A stretch of DNA of 64,000 nt from Branchiostoma floridae (GCF_000003815.2 NC_049989.1:1601644-1665643); one strand, 5' to 3'; positions 47,527 through 58,699 are shown, counted from the stretch's first letter. A program made the numbers and translations. Notes: generated by a model not told the origin, from the sequence alone.

Positions 47527-48400
47527 TTGACTAACCGACAACAACGTGTCAAGTATAAAGGAGCCACGTCTGAATGGGAAACTCTTACATGTGGAGTGCC
47601 ACAAGGAACTAAGTTAGGCCCCCTTATATTCCTGACTCTTATCAATGACGCTGTTCCGGTCGATGATGGCTCCGCGGAAGGCTGGAAGTACGTAGACGAT
47701 ATGTCGTTGGCTGAGTCCAGACCCAGTACTGTGCCTTCAACCATTCAACGTGGTGAACTTGTGCAATAGACTGTTACCAATCACATTGAACTTAATCCAC
47801 CAAAATGTATAGTAATGGTATTATGTTTTATGAGAAGTCCACCTCCACTCCCACAGTTGTCTGTTGGACAATCAGAGTTGGAAGTAGTTCAGTTTGCAAG
47901 AGTTCTAGGCGTAATCATGCAAGCCGATCTCAAGTGGTCCGCTTATGTCAACTGTATAGTCAGTAAGGCCAACCGTAAGCTCTACCTAGTTCGTGTCCTA
48001 AAGAAACATGGACTTGGTGACAATGATTTAACTCTTGTTTTCTGTGGATTTGTAAGACCGTTGTTAGAGTACTAGTATGCTTGCCCTGTGTGGCATTCAG
48101 GCCTCACTGCTCTCCAGTCAAAGTGCATTGAAGCTGTACAAACGAGGGCGTGCAGAATAATTCTAGGTAGACACTATGTTGGCTACGACAGAGCCCTAGA
48201 ACAGCTGTCACTTACTTCCCTGTACCTGAGACGCCGCAGTCTTTGTTTGAAGTTTGCATTGTCTGTGTCGAAGTCCCCACTTTTCTCTGGCTGGTTACCC
48301 CCGAAACGGGGAAGTGTTCATGGGAGGGAGCTACGTACAAAGGACAACTACACACAGTTTAGATGCCGATCATCCAGATTCAAAAAAAGCACAATTCACT
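47527..48400 (+). pseudogene. LINE reverse transcriptase C-terminal half
   Basis: Reads LTNRQQRVKYKGATSEWETL, CGVPQGTKLGPLIFLTLIND and WKYVDDMSLAESRPS, the catalytic YVDD box. Then FARVLGVIMQADLKWSAYVN, KANRKLYLVRVLKKHGL, FVRPLLEY, a stop, and ALQSKCIEAVQTRACRIILG. Two stops (near 47767 and 48073) break it. The final part continues in frame into a different element (see 48088-48612). Confidence 0.85.
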
Positions 48401-48612
48401 TCAACTCTCCTCCACGGCGTCAGGAAAACCCAGGTCAAAGGCAGTTCGTCCCGAGGAGGCGTGGTTCTCGGTACACTCCTAGGTATCACTTTCAGCCCAG
48501 GACATGTTATGGGTGTTCAGAGCATTTTGCAGCGGATTGCCCAAACCCTTACAAGAGGTCTCAGGCTTCCTCTTCGGGTGGTAGAGGAAGGGAGAGGGGC
48601 GGAGATAAATGA
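48088..48612 (+). pseudogene. in-frame chimera: LINE tail joined to DIRS-like gag zinc knuckle
   Basis: The first two thirds are the LINE C-terminus (LEQLSLTSLYLRRRSLCLKF, FSGWLPPKRGS, FRCRSSRFKKS). From about 48405 it becomes NSPPRRQENPGQRQFVPRRR, YHFQPRTCYGCSEHFAADCP and a Ser/Gly/Arg-rich tail. CYGCSEHFAADC is a gag-type knuckle that lacks two residues between the second Cys and His. One open frame of 174 codons spans both parts. Confidence 0.65.
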
Positions 48613-48849
48613 GATTGAAACGGAGTATTTTGAGGTATGAAATTGTGAAATGTTGTAGAATGGCGAAGGTTTTGAACACGGTCAGGGTAATTTTAAGAGT
48701 GTTGTCATAATATATAAGAACCTCAAGTCAGCTAGCTTTCAGAGAATTGCTATATGAAATGAGCTTTTTGGTAAGATATGATGGCATGTTAACGACGTTC
48801 CTGGTGAAAATAGAAAAAAAACACCAACTCATCTGCTCCATCTTTTGAT

Positions 48850-49160
48850 GATGTAGCAAAGGTAAGACGACATGGCAGTGCTCGTGCGGTCAAGTTCCGA
48901 GATCCAGGGCAATTCATTGCAGTAAATGTACACAAACATGTTAAAGATTGGGAAATGATTTTATTCGAGCATTCTGACAGACATCTTGATGGATTGTATA
49001 AAACAAGGTGTAGATGTAAAAAAGTACATTGTTACATTTAAGGGAAAATGGCAAGGTCAATATAGTAATGCGTCATTTCCTCCCTAAAGAATGTTTCCTA
49101 ATGGGGCATCTTTTAAGAAGTTTGTAACATTCATCTTCAACACCATTAACATACCAAGGG
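48850..49160 (+). pseudogene. DIRS-like element, copy 2 (N-terminal RT-ORF part)
   Basis: Reads VKFRDPGQFIAVNVHKHVKD followed by WEMIL, then in a shifted frame DCIKQGVDVKKYIVTFKGKW and QGQYSNASFPPKECFLMG. It parallels copy 1 (WELILANHPLKD...GVDIHKFLIPFKGLFEGN). Follows the gag knuckle at 48480-48545, the order expected in the element. Confidence 0.6.
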
Positions 49161-49344
49161 GAGTAGACGTCAAGGACAATCCGGCCTCGGTCAGTGTAGA
49201 CAGCAGCGATGCTGCTTTTGGGGATCTACAAAAACAATTTGTTGGCTTTGTTCAAAACTTCAACTCACTCCAGGACGATTCAATTGCAAAAGACAACCAA
49301 AGAGATGCAGCCCATTGGCATCCGTCTGTCTCGGAAGACAATGG

Positions 49345-49815
49345 TAGGCGGACGGGTTTAAGGCGACCCGTCTGCCTGGCCTGCACTTGGGTTTTTAAGG
49401 TGAAGGAGGGGTGTGCACGTCCTTCTCCACCCTCTCGTCCACTGGCGCACTAGTCCTACAGGGGCAACTGTATGCAACGTGTAAGACGGCCCCAGCAGAT
49501 GCAGGTTTGTTGTTTGGAGTTTCCGTCTCCTAGGAGGACTTCCGACCAAGGATGCAAGGGGTTCCTCTTACCCCTGACTCATGTGTCATGGCGGGTGCGT
49601 CATGCCCGAACATGCCCCTATGGCCTGTCACCACCACAAAGGCCTGTCACTGCCACTAGCCGCAGCTATGTACTCATTTACACCTGAGTTAGGTGAGGAA
49701 AGTCATGTAAAGTGCCTTTCCCAAGGGCACAAGATCGGTGACACGGCAAGCGGATTTGAACCCCGGACCTCTCGGGCCTGAGACCAACGCGCTCCCGATC
49801 GTGCCAGCGGTCACA
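49345..49815 (-). repeat. SINE-like repeat with tRNA-like head
   Basis: The right end contains GTGAGGAAAGTCATGTAAAG, CCTTTCCCAAGGGCACAAGA and GGATTTGAACCCCGGACCTC, the reverse complement of a tRNA-like B box. The same head is in the SINE at 17634-18125, but the body differs. Confidence 0.6.
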
Positions 49816-49821
49816 CTATGT

Positions 49822-50160
49822 ACGATGCAGCCCATACACATATGCTAAAGAACCTGACAGCACAGGTAGAATCCACACAGAAATCTCCGGAATCTCACAT
49901 CAGGAAATCAATCTCCAAACCACACAACGATTTATCCAAGGCGCATAAAGACCTCGTGCTTCAGAAGGAAAAGCAAACTTAAGATGAAGCTATAGCTAAG
50001 GGGTTGTGGGAGGAAAGGCTTCGTGGCATGTCTTGTAAAGTAGATTCTTTATCGGCATCAAACGCCGAGCTGCAAGAAAGCGTCAATAAACAGGACTCAG
50101 TGATAAGCGTCCTGATTGAAAGATCAAAGGAACTGGAATACAGACCAGCGTGACCCACTC
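49822..50160 (+). other. degenerate coding remnant, possible coiled coil
   Basis: The reading LKNLTAQVESTQKSPESHIR, then SKAHKDLVLQKEKQT and a stop, then WEERLRGMSCKVDSLSASNA and ELQESVNKQDSVISVLI is hydrophilic and heptad-like. No family assigned. Confidence 0.3.
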
Positions 50161-50189
50161 ACGATTCTTCTGATCACGACAGACAAAGG

Positions 50190-51260
50190 ATGGTAAGAAT
50201 AGGGTTAAGGAACAGTATGGGCCAAGGTGGTTGGAACTTTTCCAACTTTCTTATTACGACGCCATAAGATTTGTTGTCATGAACCCTATACATGCTTGGT
50301 ACTTCCAAACATGTCTTCAAGGCATGGGTGGAATTTTATATTTGGTGTTATTCCGAGTAGGATTGAAAGTATGAAAGTTCCTCATAACGTAGGCAGGATT
50401 CGAAGAAAAATAGCCCGGGATTTAGTGGTTTTATTGTTGATCATCGGAGGAGCTGGAACTGTATCTTCTTTTTTTTCTGTTTAAAAGGACTGATAGCTAG
50501 CTCCCAGGAAGCTTAAAAACATGGTGTGTGCAGCTTCTACTATTCCCCAGACTGACGTGTCCTCTAAAAATTTACAATAACTCCTGCGTTTATATCGGGA
50601 TAAGCAGTTCAGAGGAAAAACTTAGAAGCAGCTTGTCAGGACCATATTAGCGAAGATTTTGAGAAGAGCAGTTGGTTGATCAGGTTGAGGAGGAAAGACA
50701 ACATCTGAGAAAGACAGCTTTGAAATGACTGCTCCAGAAGCAAGGCGGAGACGTCCGCCAGGCTGTTCCAACGGCTTAAGATGTACCAGACTGAAGGAAC
50801 GAAACTTTGAAGACGGCCGGTGTCTGGCTGATGATCTGGTGCAATGTGGTATGCTGAAAAGCATCTCTTTTATCAGGTTGTGTCGACATGTATACCTTAA
50901 TATCAGTATGATATGTAGTATATTTGTATGAGTTGGTACAGGCTTGCCGTTTGCTTTGTTTCCTGGCAATCTCTTACGATAACTTAAATTAAGGGAGGCG
51001 GACCATGCATAATTTGCAAACTTTAAGGTTTCTTGTCATGTCTGAGGAGTTGTGTGGGCCAAAACGCTGCAAACTAAACTTGCATCTGCACTCGCATTTA
51101 AAAGAATGTATTAACGATTCTGGACCCGTGTACGCCTTTTGTTGTTTGTCATTGGAAAGGTATAATGGAATAATCAGCAAGTATCAACAGGCATATTGAG
51201 GTTCATGGATCATAAAGTTCCAGTAGTCTAAGCAGCCAGCCATCGATTCGTACAACGTTG
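50190..51260 (+). pseudogene. EnSpm/CACTA transposase remnant, copy 1 (TNP2 C-part plus DUF4218)
   Basis: The frame at about 50225 reads RWLELFQLSYYDAIRFVVMN then PIHAWYF, matching RxxELLxLPYFDxIRxxxxDPMHNLFLG of TNP2-type transposases. Then ESMKVPHNVGRIRRKI and, in a shifted frame, GFSGFIVDHRRSWN correspond to PxDIGRIPxKIxSGFSgFTADQWkNW. Near 51070-51170, NLHLHSHLKECINDSGPVYA then FCCLSLERYNGI is the DUF4218 signature (HLxxHLxExIxxxGPVYxFWxFSFERYNG). Confidence 0.7.
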
Positions 51261-51654
51261 GGATAGTAGATTTCCGATTGGTCTGAGACAGACGTGTGGT
51301 TAAATTGAGCCAGAACGTTGTGGTTGACGGAGCCCAAGTGGAGAGTTTTTGCATTAGTCCTGTAACTTGTGTAAGTTAGGCAGGAGTTAGGTTTAAGAAC
51401 TAGTAGCTTGGTGCCCTGTACGGAGAACCCTTGATTCGGCCTACCCAGTCTATCAGCAGTCAGTGGATGCAATTCGGAGATCTGTCAGTAAACCGCTGGT
51501 AGGGTGCAAATCGTAACAATTGGTACCTCCTGTCGTGTTAATCCAAGAAATACGTTGGAAACCCAGAACATGATGAGGGCCTTTGAATTGAAGAAGATCC
51601 TCCCGTAGCGCAGCCACAGGCACCGCGAACAGTGCCCAAAGTAAAGTGTATTTT

Positions 51655-52295
51655 CTCGAGGGAAGGGTCCGTAGAGTGGAAGGAATTTGAGGACAAAATT
51701 GAGAATGCGAGGCAGTATGGGGCTTGGGGAGACGCACTCACCATGGCCGTGATACGCAGTCACTTGAAGGGGGGGGGGGGGTATGGGGGCTGCAAACAAT
51801 GAGGGGGGCCCCACTACCGAAATAGACAATCCGAAGAAGCTGCTTGATTACCTCAGGGGCATGTATGACGGCCGTCAGACCCCAAACATTACGAGGGGGA
51901 ACTTAATATAATGTGTCGCAAATCCAGGAAAACGCTGCAACACCTTGAAATACGGCTCATGCACGTCGTCTCGCGGGTCCACCCGGGGACCCCTGTAGCT
52001 TTCAAAGATGAGATGGCAAAGCAAATTTTTATGGACAGGTTGGGTGACCTACAGCTGGCATTAGAGGTGAAGAAGGCTCGTCCAAACACTCTTCACGATG
52101 CGCGTGTCGAAGCTCGGTTCCTGGAAGACATACAGGGAACAGCGCATGGCCATCAAGTTATGCAATATGGCACATATGATGACAAACAAGATACCAGTAG
52201 CTTGGTAGACCTCCTGGCAGCAACGCAAAAAACAATTGGTGGACATGCGGGGCACACACCAGGAGCAGATCACCGCTCTATGTAGCCAGTTTACC
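51655..52295 (+). pseudogene. Ty3/gypsy-like gag capsid region
   Basis: Reads SVEWKEFEDKIENARQYGAW and GDALTMAVIRSHLKGG up to a poly-G run at about 51771-51781, then LLDYLRGMYDGRQTP, LQHLEIRLMHVVSRVHPGTP and KQIFMDRLGDLQLALEVKKA, RPNTLHDARVEARFLEDIQG. This is the layout of gypsy gag from amphioxus-type elements. The poly-G run probably causes a frame break. Confidence 0.65.
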
Positions 52296-52369
52296 CAAGC
52301 CAATAATGGCATAGTCAAGTCGAATAGCCAGGGCTCGCAGGCTAGTAACGCTCCAGTAAGGACACCTCA

Positions 52370-52565
52370 GACGCACCCATGTTCCCTTTGTCAGCAACTT
52401 GGAAACTGGTCAGGAAAGTGTCCTTTAAATACAAAAAAATGCTGCAAAAGACAAACCAAAACAGCAGGGGCATGTAAGGCCTTCTCCTCAAACTCACCCA
52501 TGTGCAGTGTGTAACGAACTTGGCCACTGGCGTTCAGAATGACCTTACAACCAGGGAAACGGTTT
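52370..52565 (+). pseudogene. two gag zinc knuckles, both damaged
   Basis: Knuckle 1 reads CSLCQQLGNWSGKCP, with Trp in place of the zinc-binding His. Knuckle 2 (another frame) reads PCAVCNELGHWRSE followed by a stop where the last Cys should be. They follow the gag region and precede the protease. Confidence 0.75.
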
Positions 52566-52669
52566 CCGCAGCGTTTAAATGGTCGGGAGCGCCGCCGTTC
52601 AGTGAAGCCATGGACCCATAAACCTACCAGTAACACAAACAAACAAAAACCAACATAAGTAGCCCGAAG

Positions 52670-52891
52670 GTGAACACATGGGGGTCGTTGGGCAGTTTTG
52701 TAATTAGGACAATTGTTCGCGACACTGAATGTGAGGTCTTGGTTGATTCGGGGGCAGATGTATTTCTGATCTCCAAGACCAAACTCCGGGAGAGATTTCT
52801 GGGGATAAATCTACCTGTTCTCTCTCAGAATAGAGGGAAACCGATTAGAGCAGTGTCAGGAACAGAGCTAGATATTGCCGTATCGGCGTAA
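52670..52891 (+). pseudogene. retropepsin-type aspartic protease fragment
   Basis: Reads VIRTIVRDTECEVLVDSGAD then VFLISKTKLRE and GKPIRAVSGTELDIAVSA. DSGAD is the active-site motif of retroelement proteases. The downstream part ends in stops. Forms gag-knuckle-protease with the two preceding entries, but no RT follows here. Confidence 0.8.
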
Positions 52892-53049
52892 TAACCCTCT
52901 CTTTAAGGATTGGCGAACATGAATTCCCAACGCAGTTTGTAGTTGGCGAAAGCACTTTTTAAGTCTGTTCCGCTCTGGGAGTTAACTGTTACAGGTGTTT
53001 ACTGGGAGTTCATCGGACATCTCGAACTATAAAGACATGCAGAAACGTA

Positions 53050-53345
53050 TCACTACTCTGATAGGTCTACTGCCCAAGTTCTTATCCATGGTTAAAAGGA
53101 ATTCGAAGAAGCTGCAGTGGTTCGGAAATGTATCTAGATGAAATGGGACTTGTCACACACAATTCTACAAGGAAAGGCAGGACGAACGCGACTCGGAGGG
53201 GTCGTCCCCACCGAATGTTGATCAGCAATGTCAAGGATCAAGGAATGGTCAAGAAGCTACGGGACAGAGCACACACTGTGGGGACAGAGTGAGTAAACAT
53301 CATAGACGTTTGTTCTGGAGCGGAGAATATTGCAGATTTGTCTAA
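53050..53345 (+). pseudogene. LINE C-terminal tail fragment
   Basis: Reads NSKKLQWFGNVSR, a stop, NGTCHTQFYKE, and in another frame RRGRPHRMLISNVKDQGMVK. Similar to the RLRWFGHVxRM...GRPxxxWxxNVKEW tails of several LINE families. Confidence 0.5.
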
Positions 53346-54450
53346 TAAACTTTCCAAATACTTTTAGATTGTTAATAGCAAGGTGCATAGACCGGTTGTG
53401 ATTTCTACATCACCCCCAGAGGTCTTGTGCATCTCTCACACATCACACATTGGGTCTCGATGCATAAAGTAATTTTTGTGTTTTCCCCTTGCCTTTCATC
53501 CTTGCCGACTTAAGGTGGGATCAGAGTAGATCGAGATGTTTTCCACTGTGGCTATACATTTTTTTTAAGACTGAGGGCGTGAGCACGTGTATTAGTTTGT
53601 GTCGTTTGCCGTTTTGAGATTGGGGTTTTGTTTGTTTTGGTACTTTGTGCTGGTGGTTAGGTATTCGGTGTGACTGGATTTAGCTTTTCTCTCATCCTTT
53701 TTTTCTGATGCTTGCGGAGGTTTGAGTGGTCTAGGACTGTTCACGTGTCTTGCCCAACTTTGAGCGCTAGTCAGGGGGGTTTGACTGATTGGTTAGGGAG
53801 TATAGTTGGTTGTACGGAGCTTGTTTTCTATGTGTGTTGGTTCATTCTTCTTTTCGACATGTTACTTATGGCGTGGGATATGTTACCCAGGTCTGTCGCC
53901 CTCACCCGGTGGCATCGATGTGACCATCCCACGTCGCTCGTCCCCCCATGTAGCGAGTGCGAGTGTCTCAACGTCTGACATTCCATCAGAACAGCCGTCA
54001 GCGGCCTCGGGAGCCATCGCTGTTCAGTCCCAACACAAGAGCCTATAGATGAGTCTCAAGACATCCCTCTGGTTCATAGTCAACCGCTGCCACCACCTCC
54101 AGAGAACAGTTCTCAGGACCAAAAAGAGACCCACAGGACATATTGCTGCGCACAAGCAACTCGAAGTGACTGGGTAGAGGGACATTCACGACAAACTTCT
54201 CGCAACTTGTACAGAGTTGTCAGCTCCACCATCAATCTGTATAAATCGTTAGCAGGAGCAGGCCATGGTCATCTATTGGTGCCGGAACTGTGGTCATAAC
54301 ATTTTGTTTTGAGCTGTTTGTGTGATAACGCTATACAGTCATTGTTGTTGGCTTTCAAGCTTTTTATTTGGGCCGTTGGAAACGTATATGATGTAGATAG
54401 CATTACAGGGCTTTATGGGGCTATCCTTTTTACATTGCATTCCCTTTGTC
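53346..54450. other. no element recognised
   Basis: T/G-rich, then two overlapping open frames (53712-54048) rich in Ser and Pro, followed by non-coding sequence. No motif identified. Confidence 0.3.
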
Positions 54451-54451
54451 A

Positions 54452-54505
54452 GTGTGTAGGACCAAAATGATTTCGTGAAGTTTGTTGTATGCCCTAAGTA
54501 CCCAA
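54452..54505 (+). repeat. direct repeat flanking LINE fragment, left copy
   Basis: GTGTAGGACCAAAATGATTT and GTTTGTTGTATGCCCTAAGT recur with two or three changes at about 55298-55345. The pair brackets the LINE remnant 54531-55290. Confidence 0.7.
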
Positions 54506-54530
54506 AGATAAAACCGTGTTTACAGGTCCA

Positions 54531-55290
54531 TCCTAGAGCTGCAGTACAAGGATGACTGCTATCACCAGTTGTTCTGCTACAGGGCTGCAGAGGAACCTAG
54601 TAGACTGCCTTGACACTGCTTATACGCGCGCTGGACTCGGCATCAACACGGGAAAACAGGTTACTGTAATTCACTTAATCTTCACGGTAGCAAACTTTGA
54701 CGGTCAGAGAAAATTTAAATTGTTCTCGGAACTAAATGTTTGCTGTCGAGGCAAGTGCGCATGAAAAATGTCTGTGAATTAGTTCTTATCGGTAATGATA
54801 AGTTCACGTTACAGTCGTCACCGTGAAAACCGTGAACATAACAGTACAGTGAAAAAATCAGGAATTACAGTATGTACCAAGGGAACAAGGTACCCCACAC
54901 AGAAATACGCCATAAGGCCGGTTTCGATCCCTTGGAGATCACCTTATTACAGAGCCAGTTAAGATGGGTCGACCACGTCATCCGTCTACCTCCCAACTGG
55001 CTCTCACGCCAAGTCCTCTATGGGGAGCTCCATCACGGCAGGCGTTCGGTAGAAGGACAGCGGAAAAGGTTCAAGGACAATCTCAAAAGTAACATGAAGA
55101 AATGTGACATTATTTATAACCTGGAACATGGTGGGGAAGATCGGAGTGGGTGGAAGCTGACCTGTCTGGCAGGAACCCGGCTGTACACCGAGAGGTTTAA
55201 CAACCAGACGGTAAGCCAGAAGAGAGAAGCGTAATCTGCGTAATAGGACAGGAGGGACGACATCGTCGGCACCCGACGGTCGGCCTTACG
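54531..55290 (+). pseudogene. LINE RT fragment: catalytic box and C-terminal tail, split by a MITE
   Basis: The first part reads LELQYKDDC, the catalytic xxDD, and in a shifted frame LQRNLVDCLDTAYTRAGLGI then NTGK. After the MITE (54662-54872) it continues KVPHTEIRHKAGFDPLEITL, LQSQLRWVDHVIRLPPNWLS, RQVLYGELHHGRRSVEGQRK and FKDNLKSNMKKCDI. The family is common in marine invertebrates. The RT part is reduced to about 130 bp. Confidence 0.75.
54662..54872. mobile_element. 211-bp MITE nested in a LINE
   Basis: TACTGTAATTC at 54662-54672 and GAATTACAGTA at 54862-54872 are perfect inverted repeats. If the outer TA is the target duplication, the element ends are CTGTAATTC. It separates two LINE parts that belong together (54531-54660 and 54873-55234). 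Confidence 0.8.
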
Positions 55291-55297
55291 CAAGTAA

Positions 55298-55345
55298 GTG
55301 TAGGACCGAAATGATTTCGTTAAGTTTGTTGTATGCCCTAAGTGT
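55298..55345 (+). repeat. direct repeat flanking LINE fragment, right copy
   Basis: Second copy of the repeat at 54452-54505. About 840 bp separate the copies, with the LINE remnant between them. Confidence 0.7.
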
Positions 55346-55814
55346 AGGGCCAGTACTTTTATTTGGAAGACGCGCGTACTGCACCCATTCGAATGGCCAA
55401 AAGCTGTTTAGGAAGTGCGAGTTTGTCCCACTCTATAGTCATCCACACAGGCAGTCTGAGTTACGTAATAAGTGAGGAACTGTTTTGATGAGGAAAGTAA
55501 GGGCTGAAGGGTGGCGAACTCGCGTATCTGTATCCAAAGAGCACGTTCTGTTGCAAGAGTGTGATAGAATGACTTCAAGCTCTTGTAAGTATAGTAGGAC
55601 TGGCTTTAACGATGTATACGAACGATTGAGAGATTGAAATGTCCCCGGCACTCGAATGACGAATGTGTATGATGGGCAGGTGTGGAAATAGTTTCAATAA
55701 TTATTTGAATAAAACTCCTGTCCTCGCTGAGCCAACAACTGAGCCAACAACTGAGCCCTAATGCCCAACTGTGATTGGTACCAGCCCTACAAGCATTGTG
55801 AGTAATTAAGTATT

Positions 55815-56530
55815 CGTGTATTGTATCTTATGGTCTTGAACCTGCCCCATGAGGAAAGATTCAAAGAGAACACGATTGTTGTTGGTTTGATCCCTGGTCC
55901 CAAGAAGCCTAAGTTAGACATACATTTTCTCTTGGAGCCTAAAGTTGAAAAATTACGTGATTTGTGGAAAGGTGGTCTCTTGTCAGAAAACTCCATTTTC
56001 GAGGCCCAACTTTACCGAGCTGCCCTTATCTGTCTGTCTACTGACATACCGGCTACCAGTAAGTGTGGAGGTTTCGTTGGCCATTGGGGCTCTGAGAGGG
56101 TTGAGTAAATGTCAACCCCAGAGAAAGGCGACAGCTGGTGGTACAGGAGGTGTGGAGGATGGAGGAGGAGAAGATTAGAGTGACAGCTGTTGGCCAGAGT
56201 CAGCAGGGTGCGTGGTTGAATTGGGAGGGTGCTGTAGAAAGGAGTCTCTCGTGGGGTGACCTGTGGTCCATGTAGGACTTTAGGCTCAGTTTCCTCAATA
56301 CGATAACTTAAGCGGACAATCATTTGCAAATGTTTTAGTAATGTTTGAGGTGACGTGTGGGCTACAACATTGCACACCAAACTTGCAACTGCAACTGCAT
56401 TTGAAGGAATGTATTAACGACTCTGGACCCGTGTACCCTTTTTGTTGTTTTTCATTCGAAAGGTATAATGGAATTTCGGTCAAGTGTCAGCATAAGAATA
56501 GGAATATCTAGGTTCAGATCATAAAGTTAC
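55815..56530 (+). pseudogene. EnSpm/CACTA transposase remnant, copy 2 (TNP2 N-part plus DUF4218)
   Basis: The frame 55821-56105 reads MVLNLPHEERFKENTIVVGL, IPGPKKPKLDIHFLLEPKVE, KLRDLWKGG and AALICLSTDIPATSKCGGFV, the TNP2 signature NLPxxxRxxxENxxxxGxIPGPxxP...D.PA..KxxGFxG. At about 56310-56500 a DUF4218 remnant shares long blocks with copy 1 (GAATGTATTAACGA, CTGGACCCGTGTAC, AAAGGTATAATGGAAT). The sequence between them is deleted relative to a complete element. Confidence 0.7.
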
Positions 56531-57197
56531 AGCAGTCCAAGCAGCACAGTATGATGGCATAGCCAGGAGCGTATGCAGACGCAATTAAGATTGTCATAAG
56601 GGAAAGAATTACACACATCACTACCAGCGGACCAGCTCCTTGCTGTATTGGCTTGCACAAATGCGTTGCCCAAGAGCTACAGAAGTAGAGATGGGCGCCA
56701 CTCCTACGCATCTGCTAATATGGACGGGCATCATTTTTAAGGGACGGGAAGGTACTCTGTACGTGAGTTGGACAGTCCCCTCGTTTCATGGTAGATGTTT
56801 TGGTGCTAGATAACACTTCTAATGTGGAAGCACTATACCCATTTCGTAAGATAGCGAGGCTTTTCGCAATATGTTGTTAACTGTGTGCGGAACAATGTAC
56901 CAGGGGCAGATATTTCACAGGTAGACCTGTTTGCGATGTCCTGTACCAGAGTTAGATGCAATGCTATGGCATAGTCCATAGACTCGTGTAGGTCTGAAAG
57001 GCCTGCATGTGCACATGCAAGATGGTGTTGCAGTAACCCTGGACCTGACCAAACTACTATTGTCTCACATGCAGACGATCGCCCTGGTTTCTCGGTGGAG
57101 TTTTCCCTAGTCCACATCGTGTTAGGGAATGTGCAACAATATTCGCAAGCTGTGGTAAGGATAACTTAGTTTGAGCACCATCCCCGAAAGGTGGTTC

Positions 57198-57687
57198 TGT
57201 AACGGCTATGACCTTTGACTTATGATGTCATGACTAGACCATATGGAGGTGGAAGTTAGATGAGTTAGATAGTCCCTGAATGGTAGGGTGGTGTGAGCAC
57301 CCAACTTTTATTGGCTAAGTTAGACAAGCATTTGTTATGCTAGCTGACCTTAGAAATTGTATGAAGATATTAGCCAGTCGGTGTCCACGGGAATGACGTA
57401 AGAACACTTGAGTCCCTCTATTGGATTTTATATTAGTTGGTTAAACCAACTCTGAGTTTTATTCATTTAATATATTTACATCTCTGTATTCTTGGCTTAT
57501 CCCTAGACCAGTGTCCTGTAACTGTTTTATCCTGCTGTTATCATATTTGAGCACCTTGTATTATATGTTACTCGAGTATACCATAGATTGAATAAACACT
57601 GCTCACAAATAGTAATCAAATTCGTTTGGCTCTGAGTTTCTGATAAGCTAATAAAGAACTTAGCATCCAAACACCCAAAACGTCTCA
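57198..57687 (+). mobile_element. candidate solo LTR with primer-binding site
   Basis: It starts TGTAACGGCTATGACC and ends near CTCA. It contains AATAAA at 57591-57596, about 95 bp before the end. TGGTCGCGG at 57694-57702 just beyond it fits a tRNA primer-binding site (TGG start, complementary to a tRNA 3' CCA end). No second LTR was found. Confidence 0.4.
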
Positions 57688-58249
57688 GTTCTATGGTCGC
57701 GGAAGTCCGGTCCAGGTGTGGGGATTATATTTTGAGCCTGCGTCACCTGACTCCTTCCTGCTGATGGAGCGTTTTGTGGTTAGAGTTGTTGCTACCAAGG
57801 CGGCTGTACAGTTTGATCGCATAACATACAAAGTTTCTGTAACAGTAACACTTTGTGATGTAGCGGACTAGTCCATCAACCTTTTCATGACATGGCGTCA
57901 TTGCGTCTCCAACTTGCGTTCATAATGAATGGAAAGTTATCTTGTTAAGATTTTTAATCTTACGGTCTTAATTTTCCCTTTCTAATTGGCCTCGAGACTG
58001 AATATCTATTTTATATGTATAGAATAGCTATGTGGAGAAAATCTCAATTCATTGAGTTACTTAAATGGATTGAAAGTTATGGAATTTTGTCATACAAAAT
58101 CAGCAAACGCTCTTTTGTGTCAACTTGAACTGGACACATTAGGCGCTAGATGCTGGGCTTCTGGAGTCCGCAAGACGATAGAGAAATGTGGTTTTGGCTA
58201 TGTCTGGCACTCCACATGTCATCCGTCTTAAATTCATCACATACTATTC

Positions 58250-58690
58250 CATCCATCGCCAAACGTTTAAAAGATTTGCACCTTCAATCTTTCGTGACAG
58301 CAATGCGCAACAACAAATTATGAACATACAGATTACATAAGACTACTTACAACGACGAGAAATACTTAAAGATCGCAAACACTCAGCACAGAACAGCCAT
58401 CACAAAGCTCCGCATTAGTTCACACAGACTAGTACTCCACATTGAAAAAGGCCGACATAACCGCATTCCTCTGGAGCGAAGAATTTGCCAATACTGTAAA
58501 ACCCCCACCATCGTCATCAATCATAGTAGACCTTATTTTATGTGTTCATGAATACAAGCATGGATTACATTTCCTGCATGCAAAATCAGATCTACTCATG
58601 AGCAATTTAAGGTCCATGTAACATCTGATCGTGGGTACCGGAGAGCAGTCAATGAAATACGTATCTACAAGCTTGGCACTAAATAAGGTC
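58250..58690 (+). pseudogene. LINE C-terminal tail, same family as 8779-9292
   Basis: Reads AITKLRISSHRLVLHIEKGR, HNRIPLERRICQYCKTPTIV and further HEQFKVHVTSDRG. Shares KLRIS.HRL..I..GRHNR.PLE.R.CQ.C with the copy inside HACE1. Confidence 0.7.
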
Positions 58691-58699
58691 TTACAAGAC

